Shown: positions 44,360 through 53,190 of the stretch, piece by piece
Layout of the letters: each line of letters starts with the position of its first letter
Position numbering within the stretch: the first letter of the stretch is position 1
Assembly: GCF_003602275.1 (NCBI RefSeq)
Contig: NZ_QZVT01000001.1
Location: 30,567-94,566, forward strand
Length of the DNA stretch: 64,000 bases
Direction: 5' to 3'
From: Arthrobacter cheniae
GTDB taxonomy: Bacteria > Actinomycetota > Actinomycetes > Actinomycetales > Micrococcaceae
The notes under the pieces: generated by a model
What the model was told of the DNA's origin: nothing
Seen by the model: the letters and a program-made list of their open reading frames with translations, nothing else
Database searches by the model: none
Made by a program: the position numbers and the translations under genes

Positions 44360-45807
44360 TGAAACTGTCCGACCGCATCCAGGCCGCCGGCCTGCCCCTG
44401 ACCGCTCCGGCGTCGGAGAAGCCTTCCGCCGAGAAGCAAGCCGGCGAGAAGAAACCGGCACAGAAGGCTGCGCCGTCCACTCCGGCCATCCCCGGAACAG
44501 CAGAACCGCAGGCCAGCGCGCGCGTGGACGTCTTCGCCGGGCTGAAACTGCGGGCGGCCTCCGCCCTCTTCGAGCGCATGGGATCCCGCGCCAGCGACAC
44601 CTCGGTCACCGAGGAGGACCTGAAGGTCGCAGCGCGCGAAGAGCTCAGCGAAATCATCGACGCGGAGCAGGTGCCGCTCACGCCCGACGAGCGCCGTCGG
44701 CTGATCCAGGACGTGGCCGACGACGTCCTGGGCTACGGGCCACTGCAGCGTCTCCTCGATGACCCCATGGTCACCGAGATCATGGTCAACCGCATGGACC
44801 AGATCTACGTGGAGAAGAACGGCAAGCTGACACTCAGCGGGTCACGGTTCAGCTCGGAACAGCACCTGCGAAGGGTCATCGAACGGATCGTCTCCAAGGT
44901 GGGCCGCCGCATCGACGAGTCCTCGCCCTTCGTCGACGCCCGGCTCGAGGACGGCTCACGCGTCAACGCCGTGATCCCGCCCCTTGCCGTCAATGGCTCC
45001 TCCCTCACCATCCGAAAGTTCAGCAAGGTTCCGCTGACCGTCCAGAACCTCATCGATTTCGGCACGCTGACCCCGGAGATGGCCGAACTCCTCGATGCCT
45101 GCGTCAGGGCCAAGCTCAATATCATCGTGTCCGGTGGAACGGGTACGGGAAAAACAACCCTGCTGAACGTTCTCTCCTCGTTCCTGCCCGACAACGAGCG
45201 GATCGTCACCATCGAGGATGCCGTCGAACTGCAGATCCAGAAGCAGCATGTGGTGCGCCTGGAAAGCCGTCCGCCCAACACCGAGGGCAAGGGCGCAGTC
45301 ACCATCCGCGACCTCGTCCGGAACTCACTGCGTATGCGGCCCGACCGCATCGTGATCGGCGAGGTCCGTGGCGGTGAATCCCTCGACATGCTCCAGGCCA
45401 TGAACACCGGCCACGACGGGTCGCTGTCCACGGTGCACGCCAACTCACCACGCGACGCCGTCGCCCGCCTCGAAACACTGGTGCTGATGGCAGGAATGGA
45501 CCTGCCACTCCGCGCCATCCGTGAGCAGCTCGCATCGGCGGTGAACCTCGTGGTCCAGATCTCGAGGCTTCGGGACGGTTCCCGCAGGATCACCCACGTC
45601 ACCGAGGTGCAGGGAATGGAGGGCGACGTCGTCACGCTCCAGGATGCCTTCATCTTCGACTACTCCGCCGGAGTGGACGCCTCGGGCCGCTTCCTCGGCA
45701 AGCCGGTACCCACCGGCATCCGTCCGCGTTTCATGGAGCGCTTCGAGGACATGGGCATCACGGTGTCCCCGGCGGTCTTCGGCGCCGGCCTGACCCGGAC
45801 CCGGTGA
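44359..45807 (+). CDS. cpaF: pilus assembly ATPase CpaF/TadA
   Basis: Type II/IV secretion ATPase that powers Flp pilus assembly, 482 aa. An Ala/Lys/Pro-rich N-terminus (about 10-50) precedes an N-terminal domain and the RecA-like core: Walker [10 protein letters not shown], Asp box [12 protein letters not shown], Walker [15 protein letters not shown], His box STVHANS. The ATG at 44359 overlaps the cpaE stop. tadB follows 4 nt later. Confidence 0.95.
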   Translation: MKLSDRIQAAGLPLTAPASEKPSAEKQAGEKKPAQKAAPSTPAIPGTAEPQASARVDVFAGLKLRAASALFERMGSRASDTSVTEEDLKVAAREELSEIIDAEQVPLTPDERRRLIQDVADDVLGYGPLQRLLDDPMVTEIMVNRMDQIYVEKNGKLTLSGSRFSSEQHLRRVIERIVSKVGRRIDESSPFVDARLEDGSRVNAVIPPLAVNGSSLTIRKFSKVPLTVQNLIDFGTLTPEMAELLDACVRAKLNIIVSGGTGTGKTTLLNVLSSFLPDNERIVTIEDAVELQIQKQHVVRLESRPPNTEGKGAVTIRDLVRNSLRMRPDRIVIGEVRGGESLDMLQAMNTGHDGSLSTVHANSPRDAVARLETLVLMAGMDLPLRAIREQLASAVNLVVQISRLRDGSRRITHVTEVQGMEGDVVTLQDAFIFDYSAGVDASGRFLGKPVPTGIRPRFMERFEDMGITVSPAVFGAGLTRTR

Positions 45808-45811
45808 CGGC

Positions 45812-46747
45812 GTGACGTCCATGTTCGTGACCGGCGCGGTTCTGTGCTTCACCGCCATGGGGCTCGTGATGCTGGCGTTCCGGCCGCTGCAGTCCCCCGT
45901 ACCGCTCGACCGGCGGCGTCCCCTCCAGCTGGAATCGGATTCGCAACTGACCCGATTCGCCGGATCCGCTGTTCGCGGCGTGGAGAACTACCTCCGGCAG
46001 CACCCGAAACGATTCCTCCGCCGTGAAGTACTCGAGACCGCGGGCGTGAGGCTCAGCCAGGCCGACATGTATCTCCTCGTCATCACCGGAGGGGTCACCG
46101 GACTGGCGATCGGCTGGGTGCTGATCGCGCCCGTCGTCGGGCTCCTGCTCCTGGTGCTCTCCCCCGCCTTCGCCCACCTGGTCCTCTCCTTCCTCACCGG
46201 CAGGCGCAGGAAGAAATTCGACTCCCAACTCGGGGACACGCTGCAGCTCCTCACCGGCGGCCTGCGGGCCGGGCACAGCATCCTCCGTGCCATCGACGCT
46301 GCAGCCACGGAGGCCGACAGCCCCACGGGTGATGAAATGCGGCGGATCGTCGCGGAGACGAGTCTAGGCAAGGACCTCCTGTTGTCCCTGCTGGATACGT
46401 CGAAGCGCATGGAAAACGAGGACTTCGCATGGATTGCCCAAGCCATCCAGATCAATCGTGAGGTAGGCGGTGACCTCGCCGACGTGCTGGACCAGGTGGG
46501 CCACACCATCCGCGAGCGCAGCGAGATCAAGGGACAGATCAAGTCCCTCGCCGCGGAAGGCAAGTTCTCGGCCTACATCCTCGCCGCACTGCCCTTCGGG
46601 ATCGCGATCATGCTCGCCGTGGTCAGCCCGGGCTACGTGACCCCACTCTTCTCCGAACCGCTGGGCTGGGCCATGCTCGGCGGTGCCGCCGTCATGATGA
46701 CTATCGGGTGCCTCTGGCTCCGCAAGATCATCGACCTGAAGTTCTGA
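45812..46747 (+). CDS. tadB: pilus assembly inner-membrane protein TadB
   Basis: GspF-type membrane platform protein, 311 aa. It has an N-terminal membrane segment, a paired segment near 80-125, the cytoplasmic T2SS_F domain (LGDTLQLLTGGLRAGHS, EDFAWIAQAIQINREVGGDLAD) and C-terminal segments. The GTG at 45812 is taken as start; an ATG 9 nt later is equally possible. It works with CpaF and TadC. Confidence 0.92.
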   Translation: MTSMFVTGAVLCFTAMGLVMLAFRPLQSPVPLDRRRPLQLESDSQLTRFAGSAVRGVENYLRQHPKRFLRREVLETAGVRLSQADMYLLVITGGVTGLAIGWVLIAPVVGLLLLVLSPAFAHLVLSFLTGRRRKKFDSQLGDTLQLLTGGLRAGHSILRAIDAAATEADSPTGDEMRRIVAETSLGKDLLLSLLDTSKRMENEDFAWIAQAIQINREVGGDLADVLDQVGHTIRERSEIKGQIKSLAAEGKFSAYILAALPFGIAIMLAVVSPGYVTPLFSEPLGWAMLGGAAVMMTIGCLWLRKIIDLKF

Positions 46748-46757
46748 GGACGACGCG

Positions 46758-47642
46758 ATGAATCCGACACTCTCGATGTCCCTGCTCATGGTGGCCGGCC
46801 CCCTCGGTTACCTGACGTGGTCCCTGCTCACCTCCGACACCAAGGCACGCAGGACCGTGCAGCAGAACCTCACGCGGGGAGCAGGAGCGGTCGGGGCCGA
46901 CGCCGTAGTACGACCGAGCCCGCTCCTGCAGTTCGGGCGCCGGCTGACTCCCGAGGGGTACGTCCAGAAGCTGGACCACCTCCTGGCTCTGGCGGGACGC
47001 CCGGCGTCCCTGCCGCTCGCCAAGGTCCTCACGGCAAAGCCGGCATTGGCCCTCGTCGCCGGACTGCTGGCGCTCCTGCTCATCAGCTCGAATCCGACGA
47101 AGCAGTTCATCCTCCTCGGGATCTTCGTCGTCGTCCTCGCCTACTTCATCCCCGACCTGCTGCTCTACAGCCGGGGCCAGGAGCGCCAGAAGGCGATGCA
47201 GCTGGAGCTCGCGAACACGCTGGACCAGATGCTGATCTCCGTGGAGGCCGGGCTCGGCTTCGAAAGCGCTATGCAGCGTGCCGGCGAGAATGGCAAGGGC
47301 CCGCTCGCCGAGGAGCTGGTGCGGACGCTGCAGGACATGCAGGTAGGGCGAAGCCGCCGGGAAGCCTACCTGGCCCTGGCCGAACGCAGCAGCATTCCAG
47401 AACTTCGAAGCTTCGTCAAAGCTATCGTGCAGGCCGACGCCTACGGGATTGCGCTGTCGGGAGTGCTGCGCACCCAAGCGAAAGTAATGCGCGTCAAACG
47501 GCGCCAGCGTGCGGAGGAAAAGGCGATGAAGCTTCCGGTGACAGTACTCTTTCCCCTGCTGTTCTTCATCTTCCCAGTGCTGTTCATCGTGATCCTCGGG
47601 CCGGCGGTCATCAACGTCATGGCCACGTTCGCCGGCCAATGA
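46758..47642 (+). CDS. tadC: pilus assembly inner-membrane protein TadC
   Basis: Second GspF-type platform protein, 294 aa. Membrane segments lie near 5-25, 95-140 and at the C-terminus (LPVTVLFPLLFFIFPVLF). The T2SS_F domain shows ELANTLDQMLISVEAGLGFE and ALAERSSIPELRSFVKAIVQ. GAGGA lies before the ATG. It completes the assembly operon; its stop overlaps the ATG of a 39-codon ORF. Confidence 0.92.
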   Translation: MNPTLSMSLLMVAGPLGYLTWSLLTSDTKARRTVQQNLTRGAGAVGADAVVRPSPLLQFGRRLTPEGYVQKLDHLLALAGRPASLPLAKVLTAKPALALVAGLLALLLISSNPTKQFILLGIFVVVLAYFIPDLLLYSRGQERQKAMQLELANTLDQMLISVEAGLGFESAMQRAGENGKGPLAEELVRTLQDMQVGRSRREAYLALAERSSIPELRSFVKAIVQADAYGIALSGVLRTQAKVMRVKRRQRAEEKAMKLPVTVLFPLLFFIFPVLFIVILGPAVINVMATFAGQ

Positions 47643-47758
47643 GAGGCTCCTCGAGAAGCTTGATGATCACGTCTATTCAGCCGGAGAATGAGGAAGCACG
47701 TGCGCAGTTATGCATCAGCCGCTTCTCGGCAAACCGTCAGACCACGGAAGTAGCCTGA
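47639..47758 (+). CDS. 39-residue ORF coupled to tadC
   Basis: An ATG overlaps the tadC stop (ATGA) and opens a 39-codon frame that stops 1 nt before the ATG of the HPt-like gene. It has no own ribosome binding site and no known family. It may only carry ribosomes across the gap so that the HPt-like gene is translated with the pilus genes. Confidence 0.3.
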   Translation: MRGSSRSLMITSIQPENEEARAQLCISRFSANRQTTEVA

Positions 47759-47759
47759 C

Positions 47760-48140
47760 ATGATGCTCCTAGACTGTGCCCCTGAGGTCCTGCCGCTCGT
47801 GGACCTCACTGTCCTCTCCAGCCTCGAGCAGCAGCTGAACGACGCCGGACCGGCCAAAGCCTTCGCCCAGGACTATGTCATCGGCTTCGGGGACCGGTTC
47901 CTCCGCCTCACCAGCTCCATCGGCAACGCGGACCTGCCCGCAGCCCTCGACGTCGCCCTCAGCCTCCGCAGCTCCTCCACCATGGTTGGCGCCACGCGCC
48001 TGTCCGCACTGGCTGCGAGCTTCGAGTCGGCTGTCCTCACCGCCGATTTGGAGACGGCGCGCCGGGTACTACCCGAGATCGAGCGGTGCGGACTTGACAC
48101 CATCCGCGAGCTCGAGAGCCGGTATCTGGTACCCGCCTGA
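47760..48140 (+). CDS. HPt-like protein lacking the phospho-accepting His
   Basis: A 126 aa helical protein matching the histidine phosphotransfer (HPt) fold over about residues 38-120. The key motif, normally AHxLKxSS followed by xxGA, reads ALSLRSSSTMVGA here: L67 (codon CTC) replaces the phosphorylated His, while the Ser-Ser and Gly-Ala positions remain. It therefore cannot relay phosphate in the usual way and may act as a docking or inhibitory partner for the regulator or kinase next door. It lies at the end of the pilus operon and converges on the regulator gene (11 nt between stops). Confidence 0.7.
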   Translation: MMLLDCAPEVLPLVDLTVLSSLEQQLNDAGPAKAFAQDYVIGFGDRFLRLTSSIGNADLPAALDVALSLRSSSTMVGATRLSALAASFESAVLTADLETARRVLPEIERCGLDTIRELESRYLVPA

Positions 48141-48151
48141 CGGGCGACTTC

Positions 48152-48961
48152 TCAGCGCATCGGTGTCAGCCGGTAACCCACACCGCGGACGGTCTGCAGC
48201 CAGCGCGGGTTCTTGGGGTCTTCCTGCAGCTTCCGGCGCAGGTTGCCGATGTGCACCTCGATCGCACGCTCGTCCGAGTCGCTGATGTAAGTGTCCTCGC
48301 CGTAGTAGTCGCCGCGGACAACGCGCACCAGATCAGCCTTGGTCCTCACCGAGCCGTTGCTCTTGAGCATCTCGTTCAGCAGGTCGAACTCGCTCCGCGT
48401 CAGCGGCAGGTCGCGTCCGTCGACAGCCGCAGTACGGGCTGCAGCGTTGAGGACCAGCCCGTTGTGCTCGAGGATCGGAGCCGGGTCTGCCGGAGGAGCG
48501 GCAGCAGCGACCGACGACGGCGGGGCGGTTGGTTGGGCAGCGAAGGGGTGCGCGGCGGCCGGAGCGGCAGCGACCAGAGGTTCGGGGGCAACCCGTGGTC
48601 GCCGCAGCATCGCGGCGATTCGTGCCCGTAGCTCACGCGGACGGAATGGCTTGGTGATGTAGTCATCGGCTCCGGATTGGAGGGCCGTCAGCGTGTCGAG
48701 CTCATCCCCGCGCGACGTCAGCATCACGACATAGCAGTTACTGGACCCACGGATGCGCCGCAGCACCTCGTATCCGTCGATGTCCGGGAGCCCGACGTCG
48801 ATCGTGACCACGGTGGCGTCGTGTGCGCGGACCAGTTCGACGCCGACCCTCCCACTCGGAGCCACATGGACCTCAAATCCCGATTGCCTGAGGACGGCAG
48901 CCACCAGGTTCCGAACATCGGTGTCGTCCTCGATGACGACCGCCACCCCTGGATCGCTCAC
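48152..48961 (-). CDS. OmpR/PhoB-family response regulator
   Basis: A 269 aa regulator. The receiver domain (about 5-120) has D12/D13, phospho-acceptor D55 in TIDVGLPD and Lys in ITKPFRPRELRAR. An unusually long Ala/Pro-rich linker (about 125-170) leads to a winged-helix domain ending VRGVGYRLTP. The GTG at 48961 has GGGAGGGG 5 nt upstream, so it is preferred over in-frame codons further up. It is divergent from the kinase at 49152 and lies inside the pilus locus, so control of pilus genes is inferred. Confidence 0.92.
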   Translation of the reverse strand: MSDPGVAVVIEDDTDVRNLVAAVLRQSGFEVHVAPSGRVGVELVRAHDATVVTIDVGLPDIDGYEVLRRIRGSSNCYVVMLTSRGDELDTLTALQSGADDYITKPFRPRELRARIAAMLRRPRVAPEPLVAAAPAAAHPFAAQPTAPPSSVAAAAPPADPAPILEHNGLVLNAAARTAAVDGRDLPLTRSEFDLLNEMLKSNGSVRTKADLVRVVRGDYYGEDTYISDSDERAIEVHIGNLRRKLQEDPKNPRWLQTVRGVGYRLTPMR

Positions 48962-49045
48962 TCTGTCCCCTCCCAGCATTCGCTGAAGCACGTTCGACTC
49001 ATCATGGATCCCATTCTGCCTGCCGTTGTTCCCCTTTTCTGCCGG

Positions 49046-49084
49046 GTACCAGTGCAAAACGCGGGTTGGGCCACATAATGGTAC
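49046..49084. promoter_or_regulatory. inverted repeat between regulator and kinase genes
   Basis: GTACCA (49046-49051) and TGGTAC (49079-49084) are exact inverted copies, 27 bp apart, in the 190-bp divergent region. This could be an operator for the neighbouring regulator; a direct-repeat site, more usual for this family, was not found. Confidence 0.25.
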
Positions 49085-49151
49085 TCAGTACGTAGGTCTC
49101 AGCGTCGGGAAGTTGTCGGTATGCAGGGTTTCACCTCTCCTTGGATAGTGC

Positions 49152-50846
49152 GTGCCTAGGGATGGCAGCGCGGTGTGGCTGCGGCTCGCGGCATCGCGAT
49201 TCGCCCTCAACCGCTCCGTGGTGCTCTGCCAGATCCCCCTCACCCTGATCGTGGTCGTCCTCGGGGTCACGGCACCGCTGCTCAGGCCGGGCCTAATCTC
49301 CGATCCGACGTTCGAGCTCGGTTTCTCGATGATCCTCGTCCTGCTGGCTCTGTGCGTCGTGGTCCCGTGGCGCGAACTGCCCCGTGGAAGCCTGCTGGTC
49401 GTACCCATCCTCGACTTCGTTGCCATCGCCCTCGTAAGGGCCGGTGCCGCCGAGACCCAGCCCGCCCTCGGCGTCCTCGTGATCTTCCCCGTGCTCTGGC
49501 TCATGCTGTCATCGCTCCCCACGTGGGCCGCTCTGGGTTCGGCCGTCATCGGATCGCTGCTCGTCACCGCATGGCCCTTGCTCGGGAGCTTCGATCCGAG
49601 TGCCCTGCGGTCCTACCTGGGAGTCCTCCTGCTGCCGGTCGTGATGCTCTGCATCGGGGTCACGGTCCGGGTGATGAGCGCCAGCACGCGCGTGCGCGAG
49701 CTCGACATCGAGCGCAAGGACCGCGAACTCAACGACCTCCTGCGGGCCGCGATCGACCGCGAACGCGTGCTGACCGCGATCCTCAACACGGTCGACGTCG
49801 GACTCACCGCTGTGGACGCGCACGGCAACACGACGCTCACCAATCGCCAGCAGGAACTGTTCAACCGCTTGGCAGTGGGGCACGACGACGTCGACGACGG
49901 ACATGGCAGTCTGATGTTCGGGCCCGATCGTGTGACCCCGCTGCCCGTGGACCGACAACCGATCCACCGTGCGCTGACGGGTGAGACCTTTGCGGACCAG
50001 CTCATCTGGGTGGGTGAGAACGAGGCACAGCGCGCGCTCTCCACAGCAGCGCGGCCCATCAAGGACGCAGACGGCGGTATCGCCGGCGCGCTGATCGCCT
50101 GTAGCGACGTGACGGAACTGGTCGAGGCCGTCTCCGCGAAGGACGTCTTCATCTCGAACATCTCCCACGAGTTCCACGCCCCACTCACCTCCGTGCTCGG
50201 GTACCTCGAGCTGATCCTGGAGGACGAGCACCCGCTTCCCGGCCACCTCAAGGGGTACGTCGACGTCGCAGAGCGCAACGCGGAGCGGGTCCTGCACCTC
50301 GTCGCCGACCTGCTCTCCACCGCGGGCGACCAGGTCAGGGTCCACCCGCGGCCTGTGGACCTGGCAGCCCTGATCGAGATGAGCGTGCGGTCCAACGGGC
50401 TACGTGCCCAGAAGAACAGCGTCAAGTTGAAGACCGAGGCCCAGAACCCCCTCTGGACCCTCATCGATCCCCTGCGGATCTCCCAGGTCCTCGACAACCT
50501 GCTCTCCAACGCCATCAAGTACTCCCCCGGCGGAGGCGTGGTGAGCGTCCGGGCCGAGGAGACGGAGTCCGCGATCAACCTCCATGTCGAGGACAGGGGG
50601 ATGGGGATGACCGAACATGAGGCCCGGCAGGTGTTCTCACGCTTCTACCGGACACCGGCGGCGCGGCGGGCCGACATCGACGGTGCCGGATTGGGCCTGG
50701 CCATCACGAAGTCCATCGTCGAGAGCCACGGTGGCTCCATCCAGTGCATCAGCGCGCCCGGTAAGGGCAGCCGCTTCACGGTGACGCTACCCGTGAACGG
50801 CGAAGTGGGCCGGTTGCCGCAGGATTCGATGGAGGAGTCCGTCTAG
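49152..50846 (+). CDS. membrane sensor histidine kinase with PAS-like domain
   Basis: A 564 aa kinase. Residues about 20-175 hold five or six membrane segments with short loops, so it may sense the membrane itself. A coiled stretch (about 178-205) leads to a PAS-like domain (206-325). The HisKA box FISNISHEFHAPL has H339, followed by the N box NLLSNAIKYSPGG and G box DGAGLGLAITKSI. The GTG start is uncertain. It is divergent from the regulator gene and directly abuts the prepilin peptidase gene, whose GTG follows its stop codon without a gap. Confidence 0.9.
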   Translation: MPRDGSAVWLRLAASRFALNRSVVLCQIPLTLIVVVLGVTAPLLRPGLISDPTFELGFSMILVLLALCVVVPWRELPRGSLLVVPILDFVAIALVRAGAAETQPALGVLVIFPVLWLMLSSLPTWAALGSAVIGSLLVTAWPLLGSFDPSALRSYLGVLLLPVVMLCIGVTVRVMSASTRVRELDIERKDRELNDLLRAAIDRERVLTAILNTVDVGLTAVDAHGNTTLTNRQQELFNRLAVGHDDVDDGHGSLMFGPDRVTPLPVDRQPIHRALTGETFADQLIWVGENEAQRALSTAARPIKDADGGIAGALIACSDVTELVEAVSAKDVFISNISHEFHAPLTSVLGYLELILEDEHPLPGHLKGYVDVAERNAERVLHLVADLLSTAGDQVRVHPRPVDLAALIEMSVRSNGLRAQKNSVKLKTEAQNPLWTLIDPLRISQVLDNLLSNAIKYSPGGGVVSVRAEETESAINLHVEDRGMGMTEHEARQVFSRFYRTPAARRADIDGAGLGLAITKSIVESHGGSIQCISAPGKGSRFTVTLPVNGEVGRLPQDSMEESV

Positions 50847-51470
50847 GTGATCGCTGCCCTGGCCACCGCCGTCGTCGCAACTGCACTGGGATACGCCTTG
50901 TTCCCCCTCGCCGGCAGGGACCCGCGCACCGAGCTCCCTTCATCCCTCCGGCTGCCCCTCGCCCTGTTGGCGGGACTGCTCGCCGGCGGGGGCGGCGCGA
51001 TGGTCGGACCGTCCTGGAGCCTCCCGCTCGTGGCGGTCCTCGCGTCCTTCGGCGCCCTGCTGGGCGCGATCGACCTCCGGTCGAAGCTGCTGCCCAATGC
51101 GGTCCTGCTCCGGTTCACGGCCGCGACGGTCCCCCTGCTGCTCGTCGCGAGTGCTGGAACAGGGTACTGGGGCAGCCTGCTGGGCGCGCTGGCGGGCGGT
51201 GCCGCTCTGTTCGCCGTCTACCTGATCCTCGCGCTCATCTCCCCCGCCGGGATGGGGATGGGCGATGTGAAGCTCGCCGCCGTCCTCGGTCTCTTCGCCG
51301 GCTGGGCAGGAGCGGCAGCCTGGATGGGCACACTCCTCGGCGGATTCCTCTTCGGCGGCCTGGCCGGGGTCGTTGTTCTGCTGCTGCGCCGGGGGTCGCG
51401 CAGTTCGACCTTCCCGTTCGGTCCAGGGATGCTGCTCGCCGCACTCGGGAGCTTCGTGTTGCTTGGCTGA
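50847..51470 (+). CDS. tadV: A24-family prepilin peptidase
   Basis: Aspartic membrane peptidase of 207 aa that should process the Flp, TadE and TadG leaders. About six membrane segments carry the two catalytic Asp motifs: GAIDLRSKLLPN and GMGMGDVKLA. It lacks the N-terminal methyltransferase domain of PilD, as usual for Tad peptidases. The GTG start directly follows the kinase stop, so kinase and peptidase are on one transcript. Confidence 0.9.
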   Translation: MIAALATAVVATALGYALFPLAGRDPRTELPSSLRLPLALLAGLLAGGGGAMVGPSWSLPLVAVLASFGALLGAIDLRSKLLPNAVLLRFTAATVPLLLVASAGTGYWGSLLGALAGGAALFAVYLILALISPAGMGMGDVKLAAVLGLFAGWAGAAAWMGTLLGGFLFGGLAGVVVLLLRRGSRSSTFPFGPGMLLAALGSFVLLG

Positions 51471-51537
51471 TTCGCCGTCGGATTTTCCTGGAACTGCGAA
51501 AGCACCCTCCAAGGAGGAAGTGCAGGGTCGGCTCGCC

Positions 51538-52500
51538 CTAGTCGTCCTCCTCGGAGTCCGGTAGCACCGAGAGGTGCCCGGCGTTGCGGCGGGCCCGCGT
51601 CAGGGCGGCGCGGGCAGCAAGCTCCTCGTCCCCGGGATAGGCAATCTCCTCGAGGACGAGGGGGTGGGGAGCTGCGAGGACGGACCTGGCGTCCTTGATG
51701 CGGGCGGCGAGCCTCTCGGCAAGCCAGACGGGTGGCATTTCCCCAAATCCGACCCGCAGGGTCGATCCGATGAGCGCGCGCACCATGTTGTGGCAGAAGG
51801 CGTCCGCCTGCACCGTCGCGGTGATGGCGCCGTCGTGCCCGCGGGCGAACTCGTAGCGCTGCAGCTCGCGGATCGTCGTGGCCCCCTCGCGGGGCTTGCA
51901 GAACGCCGCGAAGTCCTGCATCCCGAGGAGGTGAGCGGCCCCCTCGTTGAGCAGTGCCAGGTCCAGCGGCGCTGGGTACCAGAGCGTGGTGTGCCGGCGG
52001 AGGGGGTCCTGCCCCGTAGCGGAGTCCGCGATGGCGTAGCTGTACCGACGCCAGAGCGCCGAGAAGCGGGCATCGAATCCGTCGGGCGCGCACATGGTGG
52101 ACCGGACGACGACGGCGGGCACGGCATTCCTGACGGGACGGCCCCTGCCCGAGACGCCGTCGGTCAGTTCGCGGTTGATCGTGCCGGTCAGGCGACGCCG
52201 GAAGGCATCGGCGGGGTCCACGTCACGGCCCCTGCCCATGCCTGCCCACTCCGCGGCGGTGAGGTCTATATGCGCGACCTGCCCGCGGGCATGGACACCG
52301 GCGTCGGTCCTTCCGCCCACGGTCAGGCGTACCTGCCGCCTCAGGAGCATGAAGAGGGCGGCCTCGACGACGCCCTGGATAGTCGTGAGGCCGGGCTGGA
52401 GTGCCCAGCCGGAGAAGGGTGCCCCGTCATAGGCGATGTCCAGCCGGACACGCAAAAGCCCGCCGTCCCGGTGGGGGACGGCGGGCTTTTGCGTGGTCAT
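51538..52500 (-). CDS. truA: tRNA pseudouridine(38-40) synthase
   Basis: Makes pseudouridine at positions 38-40 of the tRNA anticodon arm; 320 aa from the ATG at 52500. The core starts RLDIAYDGAPFSGW, with the catalytic Asp in GGRTDAGVHARGQ. The first 15 codons are encoded by the stem of a strong terminator (52451-52493) and the ATG has no ribosome binding site. A TTG at 52455 would give the family start RVRLDIAYDG and is an alternative. It is convergent with the peptidase gene (67 bp between). Confidence 0.92.
   Translation of the reverse strand: MTTQKPAVPHRDGGLLRVRLDIAYDGAPFSGWALQPGLTTIQGVVEAALFMLLRRQVRLTVGGRTDAGVHARGQVAHIDLTAAEWAGMGRGRDVDPADAFRRRLTGTINRELTDGVSGRGRPVRNAVPAVVVRSTMCAPDGFDARFSALWRRYSYAIADSATGQDPLRRHTTLWYPAPLDLALLNEGAAHLLGMQDFAAFCKPREGATTIRELQRYEFARGHDGAITATVQADAFCHNMVRALIGSTLRVGFGEMPPVWLAERLAARIKDARSVLAAPHPLVLEEIAYPGDEELAARAALTRARRNAGHLSVLPDSEEDD
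52451..52493 (-). terminator. terminator after rplQ, inside the 5' end of truA
   Basis: CGCAAAAGCCCGCCGTCCC (52451-52469) pairs perfectly over 19 bp with 52475-52493, with a 5-nt loop; the stem includes a TTTT run on the minus strand. It lies 29 nt after the rplQ stop. Confidence 0.88.
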
Positions 52501-52522
52501 GGAGTGCGTCGGGGAGGAAGAA

Positions 52523-53125
52523 TTACTTCTTCTCGTCCTCGGTGGTGCCCTCGACGACGACGACCTCGTCAGCGGCGCCTGCTTCGGCGTCGACCGTGGT
52601 GTCCTCGGCAGCTACCTCTTCGGCAGATGCTGCGGACTCAGCGGAATCAACCGAATCGACGGAGTCTGCGGACTCGGGCGAATCGACGGAGCCGGCGACG
52701 GGTGCTGCTGCAGCGGCGGGAACCTTGGCCTGCTCGGCCTCGGCAACGACGGACTGCTTGGCGGACATGGGCTCCAGCACCAGTTCGATGACAGCCATGG
52801 GAGCGTTGTCGCCCTTACGGTTGCCGATCTTCGTGATGCGGGTGTAGCCGCCCTCGCGGTTGGCGACGGCGGGAGCGATGTCCGTGAACAGCTCGTGGAC
52901 GATGCTCTTGCTGCTGATGACACCGAGGACGCGGCGACGCGACGCAAGGTCACCCTTCTTCGCGAACGTGATGAGACGCTCGGCGTAAGGGCGGAGGCGC
53001 TTGGCCTTGGTCACCGTGGTGGTGATGCGCTTGTGCTCGAACAGTGAGGCGGCCAGGTTGGCGAGCATCAGGCGCTCGTGCGCCGGACCGCCTCCGAGGC
53101 GTGGGCCCTTAGTGGGTGTGGGCAT
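52523..53125 (-). CDS. rplQ: ribosomal protein L17 (bL17)
   Basis: Large-subunit protein near the exit tunnel, 200 aa. The core (1-117) has [16 protein letters not shown] and [19 protein letters not shown]. Residues about 125-200 are an acidic tail of Ala, Glu, Asp, Ser and Val with repeated DSVDS/DSAES units, far beyond the roughly 120 aa of a minimal L17; such tails are frequent in actinobacteria. GAGGAGA lies before the ATG. Last gene of the infA-rplQ unit, before a strong terminator. Confidence 0.96.
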   Translation of the reverse strand: MPTPTKGPRLGGGPAHERLMLANLAASLFEHKRITTTVTKAKRLRPYAERLITFAKKGDLASRRRVLGVISSKSIVHELFTDIAPAVANREGGYTRITKIGNRKGDNAPMAVIELVLEPMSAKQSVVAEAEQAKVPAAAAAPVAGSVDSPESADSVDSVDSAESAASAEEVAAEDTTVDAEAGAADEVVVVEGTTEDEKK

Positions 53126-53190
53126 GGTGATTTCTCCTCATTAGGTGTCCGTCCCGCCGCTTCGGGAGCGACGGGCGGACAGATAGCGTT

